Positions 57,350 to 64,000 of a DNA stretch of 64,000 bases are shown here, in pieces. Location of the stretch: the NCBI RefSeq assembly GCF_002209535.1, contig NZ_NJIG01000003.1, positions 372,001-436,000 of the forward strand, in the 5' to 3' direction. Numbering within the stretch: the stretch's first letter is position 1; the number at the start of each line of letters is the position of its first letter. The notes below the pieces were generated by a model that searched no databases, had not been told where the DNA came from, and saw nothing but the letters and a program-made list of their open reading frames with translations. This stretch comes from Achromobacter marplatensis. Its GTDB lineage: Bacteria; Pseudomonadota; Gammaproteobacteria; Burkholderiales; Burkholderiaceae_B. A program made the position numbers and the translations under genes.

Positions 57350-58897
57350 TCAGCGCCCCGCCGAAACGGCCTCTTGCAGTGGCGCCGCGCCTTCCAGCGC
57401 GGCCTGGAAGCGCACGTAGTCCAGGCCGATGCGCACGGCGCCCCAGTGTTCCGGCCCCAAATAAATGGGAATTGAAATGTCGTTCACGATTTCACCGGTG
57501 TCCCGCGAATAGGTCTGAAACAACATCGACCCCGTATTGGCGGCCAGCCGGGCGCCGACGGGGTCGTCGAAAATCCGCTTGTGGCGCACCCGCGCGATAT
57601 CGATCGCCGCGTCGCCCGTGGGCGCGTGCGAGAACCGACTGTTGTGCGCCGGTGCGTAACCCCGGCTATCCACCAGGATCGTGTAGATGCCGCCGGGCAC
57701 CGCTTCCAGCACGCTGTCCAGCAATCGGGTCAGGGGCCCGTCGATGGCCCGGTCGTACAGGGTGTGGTAGCGCGCCGGCTCACTGCCGGGGATGCGCTGG
57801 TAATGCCGGTCGAACACGTCCACCCCTTGACGGCGCGCGTCTTCCAGCAGGCGGACGGCCGCAGCCCGGAAGTCGTCCACGGCCTCGGACAAATGGTCGA
57901 ACGCGGTATTGCCGGTGCGCATGTCAGCCAGCACTTCCTGCACGCTTTCGGTCTGGCGGCGGATGCGGTCGATCTCGCCCGACATGTGGCCCACACGTTC
58001 CAGCACGTCGGCGCTCAGCGCCGCGATGCGTCCGACTTCCTGGCTCATACCGTGGTTGGTGGCGTCGACGTCACCGATCGCCTGCACCACCTCACCCACC
58101 TGGCGGTTCATGCTGTCGAAGTCCCGCACGAAACGTTGGAAGTCGGCGCACGTGCGGTCCAGCACCACGCCGGAGGCGTCCACGTCGTCGCGCAACGTGC
58201 CCGTCTGCCGCTGGGTGGTATCCACCAGGTCCAGCATCTCTGCCGTGTGCCGGCCGATATCGCTGGTAGCGGCGTTCACGCGTTCGGCCAACCGGCCGAC
58301 CTCGCTGGCCACCACCGCGAAACCGCGGCCGGCGTCCCCTGCCCTGGCCGCCTCCACGCCCGCGTTCAACGCCAGCAACTGCGTCTGCAAGGCAATGTCC
58401 TTGATCAGCTTGCTGATGTCGCCCACCGAACGCGCGCGCCCGGTCAACTGCCCCACGACCTCGGTGAATGCGGCCATCTCGCGCGTCATGCGGTCCACGC
58501 GGGCCTTCACCTCAGACAGCTCCGCCAGGGCCTGCTCGGCCGCGTGCAGATTGCGGCCCGAAACCTGGGCAATCTCGCGGGCATGGCTGGAGGTGGAGGT
58601 GGACAACGCGGCGATCTGCGTACCGCTGTCGGCCAGCGCGCCGGCCGCCCGCGCCTGTTCCTGCGCAAGCAGCGAGCAGCGTCCCGCCTGGAACTGCGTG
58701 CGGGCCGCGTTCAGTGCGATTTCAATGCTGGATTGCCGCACGGTCATGATCCGCCGGCGGATCTGCCCCAGAAAGCGATGCAGTGGAAAAACGGCGGGAC
58801 TGATCGGCAGCGTGCGATCCGACAGCATGGCGTCGCCGCGGTTAAGCCGGCGCAACAACCCCCACATGCCGCCCAAGCGGAATACGGATCTGGCCAA
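57350..58897 (-). CDS. Soluble chemoreceptor with C-terminal sensor domain
   Basis: A 515-residue receptor without membrane helices. The methyl-accepting signalling region comes first (about 95-335), with a divergent tip [21 protein letters not shown] (168-188, split here only for reading: conserved IAxQT and LALNA). A sensor-like domain follows at about 360-500 ([46 protein letters not shown]), which resembles Cache/PAS-like ligand pockets. Translation starts at TTG 58897, supported by a perfect AAGGAGGT 9 nt upstream of it. It lies between flhB and cheZ. Confidence 0.88.
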   Translation of the reverse strand: MARSVFRLGGMWGLLRRLNRGDAMLSDRTLPISPAVFPLHRFLGQIRRRIMTVRQSSIEIALNAARTQFQAGRCSLLAQEQARAAGALADSGTQIAALSTSTSSHAREIAQVSGRNLHAAEQALAELSEVKARVDRMTREMAAFTEVVGQLTGRARSVGDISKLIKDIALQTQLLALNAGVEAARAGDAGRGFAVVASEVGRLAERVNAATSDIGRHTAEMLDLVDTTQRQTGTLRDDVDASGVVLDRTCADFQRFVRDFDSMNRQVGEVVQAIGDVDATNHGMSQEVGRIAALSADVLERVGHMSGEIDRIRRQTESVQEVLADMRTGNTAFDHLSEAVDDFRAAAVRLLEDARRQGVDVFDRHYQRIPGSEPARYHTLYDRAIDGPLTRLLDSVLEAVPGGIYTILVDSRGYAPAHNSRFSHAPTGDAAIDIARVRHKRIFDDPVGARLAANTGSMLFQTYSRDTGEIVNDISIPIYLGPEHWGAVRIGLDYVRFQAALEGAAPLQEAVSAGR

Positions 58898-59117
58898 GAT
58901 GGACCTCCTTGTGCTGGCCCGGATCGCCTTCTATGGGCATCCGTTGCCTGGCGCGCTTTGCGCGCGCCGTGTCTCTTGCTGCAAGGCCCCGTTTTTTCTT
59001 ATGGCGGGAAGTCTATCGATCAGGCGCTGATTGCGCCCTTAGGGAATACGTTCATGCGCGCGGACTGCCCGCGCCCCGCACCGCCGGCGCCAAGGCCAAG
59101 CGGTGCGGAGCGAAGGA
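58898..59117 (-). other. cheZ-receptor spacer (220 bp) with stem-loops
   Basis: CCGCACCGC (59076-59084) pairs with GCGGTGCGG (59100-59108) just after the cheZ stop, a strong stem but without T-run. A second GC-rich hairpin (GGCGCGC/GCGCGCC near 58951-58971) lies in the leader of the receptor gene. No sigma-28 promoter with correct spacing was found. Confidence 0.4.
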
Positions 59118-59753
59118 TCAGAAGCCCAGGCTGGCCAGCAGGTCGTCGACCTGGTCCTGGCTGGTGACGACGTCCGTCTTGCCCTGCGGGCTGATCTGCG
59201 GCCCGTTGAGCAGGCTGTTGGCTTCGTCGCGGCGCTCTTGCGGCACGTTGTCCAGCAGCACTTGCAACAGTTCGCGTTCGATCGCGCCCACCACGTCCAT
59301 CATGCGCATGATGACCTGGCCCGTCAGATCCTGGAAATCCTGCGCCATGATGATTTCCATCAGCTTGGACTGGGTCTGCTGCGTCTGCTTGGGCACATCC
59401 GCCAGGAACGAGCGCGTGTCCTTCACCAGCTCGCGCGCTTCCGGCAATTCCAGCGGCTGGTCATACCATTGCTGCCAACGGGAATCCAGCGCCTGCGCCG
59501 AACGCGACATATTGTCCTGGATGGGGCCCGCCTGCTCGGTTGCGTTCAAGACGCGATTGGCCGCCTGCTCGGTCATCTGCGCCACATAGCGCAGGCGATC
59601 GCGGGCATCGGGAATCGCATTGGCCGCGTCCTTGATCGCCTGATCCAGGCCCAGTTCGCGCATGCTGTCGCGCAGCATGCGCGTCAGCGAGGCAATGCGG
59701 TGGATCAGGTCAGGATTCTCCGCTGCGGGTTCAACGTTTTGCGTTGTGCTCAT
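59118..59753 (-). CDS. cheZ: Chemotaxis protein phosphatase CheZ
   Basis: A 211-residue phosphatase that removes phosphate from CheY-P and so ends the tumble signal. The catalytic motif QDFQDLTGQ holds Asp142 and Gln146, matching D143 and Q147 of E. coli. The C-terminal peptide [12 protein letters not shown] binds CheY. It lies 8 nt after cheY. Confidence 0.97.
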   Translation of the reverse strand: MSTTQNVEPAAENPDLIHRIASLTRMLRDSMRELGLDQAIKDAANAIPDARDRLRYVAQMTEQAANRVLNATEQAGPIQDNMSRSAQALDSRWQQWYDQPLELPEARELVKDTRSFLADVPKQTQQTQSKLMEIIMAQDFQDLTGQVIMRMMDVVGAIERELLQVLLDNVPQERRDEANSLLNGPQISPQGKTDVVTSQDQVDDLLASLGF

Positions 59754-59761
59754 TGCACACC

Positions 59762-60151
59762 TCAGCCGGCAATTTTCTCGAAGATCTTGGTGAGCTTTTC
59801 TTCCAGCGTCGCCGCGGTGAAAGGCTTGACCACGTACCCGTTGGCGCCGGCCTGAGCCGCCGCCACGATGTTTTCCTTCTTGGCTTCGGCCGTCACCATC
59901 AGCACCGGCAACGAGGCCAGCGAGGCGTCGGCACGGATCTGCTTGAGCATTTCCAGGCCGTCGAGGTTGGGCATGTTCCAGTCGGACACGACGAACTGGA
60001 AGCCGCCGTTACGCAGCTTTTCCAACCCGATCGCACCGTCTTCGGCCTCATCCACGTTCTCGAAACCCAGCTCTTTGAGCAGGTTGCGGATGATCCGCCG
60101 CATCGTGGGGAAGTCATCCACCACCAGAATCTTCAGGCCCTTGTCTACCAT
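59762..60151 (-). CDS. cheY: Chemotaxis response regulator CheY
   Basis: A 129-residue single-domain receiver. Phospho-acceptor Asp57 (SDWNMP), acidic pocket Asp12-Asp13, Thr87 and Lys109 are all present at E. coli-like positions. Phosphorylated by CheA, it binds FliM and FliN at the motor. Confidence 0.98.
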   Translation of the reverse strand: MVDKGLKILVVDDFPTMRRIIRNLLKELGFENVDEAEDGAIGLEKLRNGGFQFVVSDWNMPNLDGLEMLKQIRADASLASLPVLMVTAEAKKENIVAAAQAGANGYVVKPFTAATLEEKLTKIFEKIAG

Positions 60152-60201
60152 CTTTCACTCCAGAAAAAATTTGCTTGAGACCGATCGTGGATACATCCGC
60201 G

Positions 60202-61260
60202 TCAAACGCGGTGCCCACGGTCGCCCAGGCGAGTCAGAATGCGTTCGCTGATTGCCGACAGCGCTACCACTTCGTCCGCAGCGCCAATGGCGATGGCCTC
60301 CCGGGGCATGCCAAACACCACGCAGCTGGCTTCATCTTGCGCGATCGTATGGGCGCCCGCACGGTGCATCGCCAGCATGCCGGCGGCGCCGTCCTTGCCC
60401 ATGCCGGTCAAGATGACGCCGATGGCGTTCTTGCCGGCGGCAATGGCGGCGGAATTGAACAACACGTCTACGGACGGACGGTGGCGGTTGACCGGTTCGC
60501 TGGCTTCCAGCTCGATCACATAGTTGGCGCCGCTGCGGCCCAGCCGCATGTGCGTATCGCCGCCCGGCGCCAGGTAGACGTGGCCGGGCAACACCCGGTC
60601 GCCGTGAACCGCCTCGCGCACCGTTACGGCGCACAGCGCGTCCAGGCGCTGCGCGAACGATCGCGTGAAGCCGGCGGGCATGTGCTGCGTGATCAGGATG
60701 GCCGGGCTGTCCGGCGGCAGGGGTTGCAGGACTTCACGGATGGCTTCGGTGCCGCCCGTGGAGGCGCCTACGATCACCAGTTTTTCCGAGCTTGCCAGTG
60801 GCCGGCGCAGCATCGGCGCGGGCGCGGCTTGCGGCGCATGCGGCGTCGGCGTACGCAGCTTGGCTCGCGATGCCGCCCGAATCTTGTCCGCGATGATTTC
60901 GGTGTATTCCAGCAAACCGTCGCGAATGCCCAGCTTCGGCTTGGTCACAAAGTCGATGGCGCCCAGTTCCAGCGCGCGCAGCGTGATTTCGCCGCCGCGC
61001 TCCGTCAGCGACGACACCATCACGACCGGCATCGGCCGCAGGCGCATCAGTTTTTCCAGAAAATCCAGCCCGTCCATGCGCGGCATTTCGACGTCCAGCG
61101 TCAGCACGTCGGGGTTATGGCGCTTGATCAGCTCGCGCGCCACCAGCGGATCCGGCGCGGTCGCGACCACTTCCATATCCGGCTGGCTGTTGATGATCTC
61201 CGTCATCAGCCCGCGCACCAGCGCGGAGTCGTCCACACACAAAACGCTTATTTTTTTCAT
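60202..61260 (-). CDS. cheB: Chemotaxis methylesterase/glutamine deamidase CheB
   Basis: A 352-residue two-domain enzyme that demethylates receptors. The receiver domain has Asp56 (LTLDVEMP). The esterase domain carries the triad Ser167 (GASTGG), His193 (TQHMPAGF) and Asp290 (GMGKDGA). The linker is about 45 residues. No cheD is found between cheR and cheB, so CheB probably does the receptor deamidation alone, as in E. coli. Confidence 0.97.
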   Translation of the reverse strand: MKKISVLCVDDSALVRGLMTEIINSQPDMEVVATAPDPLVARELIKRHNPDVLTLDVEMPRMDGLDFLEKLMRLRPMPVVMVSSLTERGGEITLRALELGAIDFVTKPKLGIRDGLLEYTEIIADKIRAASRAKLRTPTPHAPQAAPAPMLRRPLASSEKLVIVGASTGGTEAIREVLQPLPPDSPAILITQHMPAGFTRSFAQRLDALCAVTVREAVHGDRVLPGHVYLAPGGDTHMRLGRSGANYVIELEASEPVNRHRPSVDVLFNSAAIAAGKNAIGVILTGMGKDGAAGMLAMHRAGAHTIAQDEASCVVFGMPREAIAIGAADEVVALSAISERILTRLGDRGHRV

Positions 61261-61280
61261 TGTTTGCTGCCTTGGCCCGT

Positions 61281-62135
61281 TCAGGCCTTACTCGCACATT
61301 CGTAGACCGTCTGCCCGCGCAGACGAAAATCCCGGCTGATGTAGGTGAAGTTCTCGGAGTGCCCGGCAAAGAGCAGTCCACCCGGCTTGAGCAGCGGCAC
61401 GAAACGCTCCAGTATCTTCGCCTGGGTCGGCTTGTCGAAATAGATCATGACATTGCGGCAGAAGATCACATCGAACTTTTCGCTGATCGCCCAGGACGGC
61501 GCCAACAGATTCAAGGTTTCGTAGCGCACCATGTCGGCGATCTCGGGGCGCACCCGGACCTGGCCCGCGTTGGCGCCACGGCCCTTGAGGAAGAAGCGCC
61601 TCAGGCGCTCGTCTTCCATCTTCGCCACCCGTTCGGCCGGGTACACCGCCGCCCGCGCCCGGTTCAACACGTTCGTGTCGATGTCGGTGGCCAGCACGGT
61701 GCAGGCGCTGGCGCGCGGCCCCATCGCCTCGACCAGCGTCATGGCGATGGAATACGGCTCTTCGCCCGTGGAGGCGGCGCAGCACCATACCGACACCGGG
61801 CCGCCGCGCTTCTGCGCAAAGTCGGCCAGGATGGGAAAGTGGTGCGACTCGCGGAAGAATGCCGTCAGATTGGTCGTGAGCGCATTGACGAAGTCCTCCC
61901 ACTCGGCCGCGTCGGGCTCATTTTCCAGCTGGTCCAGATAACTGCCGAAATCCTGCCGGCCCAGGGCGCGCAAGCGCCGCGCCAGCCGGCTGTAGACCAT
62001 TTCGCGCTTATGCGCGCCCAGCGAAATGCCGGCGCGCGCATGAATCATCTTGCGCACGCGGGAAAAGTCCGCGTCGCGGAAATCGAATTGGCGGTCCACC
62101 GGGATGGACGGCGCCGAAGTTGCTGCGGTTGCCAC
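61281..62135 (-). CDS. cheR: Chemotaxis receptor methyltransferase CheR
   Basis: A 284-residue SAM-dependent enzyme that methylates receptor glutamates. SAM-binding motif [19 protein letters not shown] and the later [14 protein letters not shown] are typical, and the N-terminal helical domain starts near [20 protein letters not shown]. Two receptors of this window carry the C-terminal tether it would dock on. It lies 8 nt after the receptor gene. Confidence 0.97.
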   Translation of the reverse strand: MATAATSAPSIPVDRQFDFRDADFSRVRKMIHARAGISLGAHKREMVYSRLARRLRALGRQDFGSYLDQLENEPDAAEWEDFVNALTTNLTAFFRESHHFPILADFAQKRGGPVSVWCCAASTGEEPYSIAMTLVEAMGPRASACTVLATDIDTNVLNRARAAVYPAERVAKMEDERLRRFFLKGRGANAGQVRVRPEIADMVRYETLNLLAPSWAISEKFDVIFCRNVMIYFDKPTQAKILERFVPLLKPGGLLFAGHSENFTYISRDFRLRGQTVYECASKA

Positions 62136-62143
62136 TACGCTCC

Positions 62144-63847
62144 TCAGTGCCCGAGCGCAAACGCGTCGGGCGCTTGCAAGCGAGAGTCGTCATCGGACGA
62201 GCGCGCCGAAGACAGGCGATGCGCCGGCACTTCGATGACTTCGCCCGCATTGATCTTGAATACCGCAACCGCTTCCGCCAGCCGTTGGGCCTGTTCCTGC
62301 AAGGAACCTGCGGCAGCGGCCGCTTCTTCCACCAGGGCCGCGTTCTGCTGCGTCACCTCGTCCATCTGCGAGACGGCGCGGTTAACCTGGTCGATACCGC
62401 TGGATTGTTCTTCGGAAGCTGCGGAGATCTCACCCATGATGTCCGTCACGCGCTTGACTGAGGCCACGATCTCTTGCATGGTCGCGCCCGCGCGTTCCAC
62501 CTGCTGCGAACCCGCGCCCACCTTGGTGACCGAGTCTTCGATCAGGCCCTTGATTTCCTTGGCCGCCTGCGCGCTGCGCTGCGCCAGCGAGCGCACTTCG
62601 CCCGCGACCACCGCAAAGCCCTTACCCTGCTCGCCTGCGCGCGCGGCTTCCACCGCCGCGTTCAGGGCCAGGATGTTGGTCTGGAACGCGATGCCGTCGA
62701 TGACGGACACGATTTCCGAGATCTTGCGCGAACTGGCCGAAATACCGTGCATGGTGTTCACCACTTCCGACACCGCGGCGCCGCCACGCTCAGCCACGTC
62801 CGAGGCGCTTGCCGCCAGCTGGTTCGCCTGGCGCGCATTGTCGGCGTTCTGCTTCACGGTGGAGGCCAATTGTTCCATCGAGGCCGCGGTTTCCTCAAGG
62901 GACGCCGCCTGTTGCTCGGTGCGGCTGGACAGGTCGGTATTGCCGGCCGCGATTTCATGCGAGCCCACATTGATCTCGTCCACACCGCGACGCACCGTCG
63001 AGACCGTGCGCGTCAGGCTTTCCTGCATGCGCTTGAGCGCCGCGAACAGTTGGCCAATCTCGTTGGTGTTGCGCACGTCCACGCGGGTGGTCAGGTCGCC
63101 GCCTGCGATGCGGTCGAAATGATGGCCGGCTTCCTTCAGCGGCTGCAGCACGCGGCGGCGCAAGAACACATAGGTCGCAAACACCAGCAGCGCGGCGATG
63201 ACGCCGCCCGCACTGACGGCGATCAGCACGAATTGATAGCGCACCTGCGCCACTTCATGCGCGTCCAGCATCTTGCTGGCACGCCAGAAATCGAACCCTT
63301 CGACCGCACGGGCGAAGCGGCCTTCCAGCGCGTCCTGCACCGTCTGCACCTGCTTCTGGTAGGCCGGCATGTCGGCCTTTTCCAGGGCGGCGACCAGCGG
63401 CGTCAGGCCTTGCTGCACCAGCGCGCCATACGAGGCCTCGATTTCCTTGAGCGAGTCGGCAGCCTCGACAGGTTGCGGCAGCGTCTTGTAATACTCAAAT
63501 TCCGCCTGGCCTTTGTTCATGGCCGCTTTGGCGCGCTCCAGCAGGCCGGTGGCCTCCGAGGACAGGCCCTGCGTCAGCAAGGTGGCCTGACCAACGTTGC
63601 TGACGATATCCGCATAGTTGGCCGTCGCCGCACGGGCGAGACCATTCATGGAGTCCTTGTAGCTGGAGACCACGCGGCCCACCGCGTCGTCCAGTTCCTG
63701 CGATTGCTTGATTTCGGCCAGGGTCCCGTTGCTGATGCGCAGGGACAGCACGCCAAGCGCCGCCCCGATCACCAACATGAATGAGAAAAACGCCAGCACC
63801 CACAACAGGCTGCTGCGTATCGTCATGTTCGCGAAAAACTTGCGCAT
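62144..63847 (-). CDS. Methyl-accepting chemotaxis protein in the che operon (Tar/Tsr type)
   Basis: A 567-residue receptor: TM1 near residues 11-33, helical periplasmic domain of about 155 residues, TM2 near 190-212, HAMP with [20 protein letters not shown], and the shared signalling domain. The periplasmic part resembles the four-helix Tar type ([20 protein letters not shown] region). It ends in AFALGH without a tether pentapeptide. The ATG at 63847 has AAGGGA upstream. It lies between cheW and cheR. It belongs to the four-copy repeat family despite being about 24 kb from the others. Confidence 0.93.
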   Translation of the reverse strand: MRKFFANMTIRSSLLWVLAFFSFMLVIGAALGVLSLRISNGTLAEIKQSQELDDAVGRVVSSYKDSMNGLARAATANYADIVSNVGQATLLTQGLSSEATGLLERAKAAMNKGQAEFEYYKTLPQPVEAADSLKEIEASYGALVQQGLTPLVAALEKADMPAYQKQVQTVQDALEGRFARAVEGFDFWRASKMLDAHEVAQVRYQFVLIAVSAGGVIAALLVFATYVFLRRRVLQPLKEAGHHFDRIAGGDLTTRVDVRNTNEIGQLFAALKRMQESLTRTVSTVRRGVDEINVGSHEIAAGNTDLSSRTEQQAASLEETAASMEQLASTVKQNADNARQANQLAASASDVAERGGAAVSEVVNTMHGISASSRKISEIVSVIDGIAFQTNILALNAAVEAARAGEQGKGFAVVAGEVRSLAQRSAQAAKEIKGLIEDSVTKVGAGSQQVERAGATMQEIVASVKRVTDIMGEISAASEEQSSGIDQVNRAVSQMDEVTQQNAALVEEAAAAAGSLQEQAQRLAEAVAVFKINAGEVIEVPAHRLSSARSSDDDSRLQAPDAFALGH

Positions 63848-63940
63848 CACAAGAACCATCCCTTGACTGCAATCGTTAAAGGAAAGCGCCACATCGGATT
63901 CAATATGGCGCCTCTACCCCGCATTCCGGCCGGATTCCGA

Positions 63941-64000
63941 TCAGGAAGCGGCTTTCTCCACCAGCGCCATTTCATCGCTGGTCATCATCTTTTCGATATC
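63941..64000 (-). CDS. cheW: Chemotaxis coupling protein CheW (3' end only)
   Basis: Only the last 19 codons and the stop are inside the window: DIEKMMTSDEMALVEKAAS. This is the typical CheW C-terminus, and position before the receptor and cheR supports it. The gene continues past base 64000. Confidence 0.8.
   Translation of the reverse strand, partial: DIEKMMTSDEMALVEKAAS

Noticed and set aside
1-64000. CRISPR arrays, insertion sequences, prophage or tRNA genes
   Set aside because: No regularly spaced repeats, transposase-like or integrase-like frames, or tRNA cloverleaf patterns were recognised by eye; a covariance-model scan was not possible.

Overview
The window is high-GC DNA with dense, overlapping genes and reads like a chromosome of a betaproteobacterium of the family Alcaligenaceae (Achromobacter/Bordetella type). 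This rests on three things: the gene set and order (folC-SPOR-cvpA-purF, a Bug-type solute receptor, a flagellar supercluster with FlhF but no FlhG), GC-rich codon use, and family-typical proteins. The exact species cannot be read from the sequence. No rRNA, tRNA, insertion sequence, phage gene or CRISPR array was seen.

Layout. (1) 1-8 kb, housekeeping: the 3' part of glnD, marC, dsbB and a small zinc peptidase on the + strand meet, across a shared terminator, the - strand operon folC-SPOR protein-cvpA-purF. (2) 8-12.7 kb, a small catabolic unit: cupin, Bug receptor, CaiB-type CoA-transferase and acyl-CoA dehydrogenase, followed by a convergent IclR regulator. (3) 12.7-18.1 kb: filament cap and chaperone genes flaG-fliD-fliS-fliT, then a FliK-like/FlhB-tail pair and the PilZ brake ycgR. 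(4) 18.1-30.1 kb: fliE on one strand and fliFGHIJK plus fliLMNOPQR on the other (MS ring, rotor/switch, export ATPase complex, hook-length ruler, export gate). (5) 30.2-38.5 kb: an Aer-type redox receptor, three transmembrane chemoreceptors and a lipoprotein. (6) 38.6-51 kb: flgBCDEFGHIJKL on the - strand (rod, hook, rings, junction), with flgA and flgMN divergent. (7) 51.1-57.2 kb: flhBAF. (8) 57.3-64 kb: a soluble chemoreceptor and the chemotaxis block cheW-mcp-cheR-cheB-cheY-cheZ; cheW is cut by the window end.

How it works together. Nearly the whole flagellum and most of the chemotaxis pathway are here. Missing from the window are flhDC, fliA, fliC, motAB and cheA. The regulatory logic is partly visible: four near-perfect sigma-28 promoters (TAAAGTTT, 11 nt, GCCGATAA pattern) precede flaG-fliDST, flgMN, flgKL and aer. 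These are late genes, or the anti-sigma factor that controls late genes. The early and middle operons (fliE/fliF, flgA/flgB, flhB) lack this motif and have only weak FlhDC-like half-sites.

No clearly new system was found. The parts most worth a second look are the FliK-like/FlhB-tail pair, the unusually long FlhF, the soluble receptor with its sensor at the C-terminus, the four-fold 840-bp receptor repeat, and the duplicated N-terminal motif of FliN.
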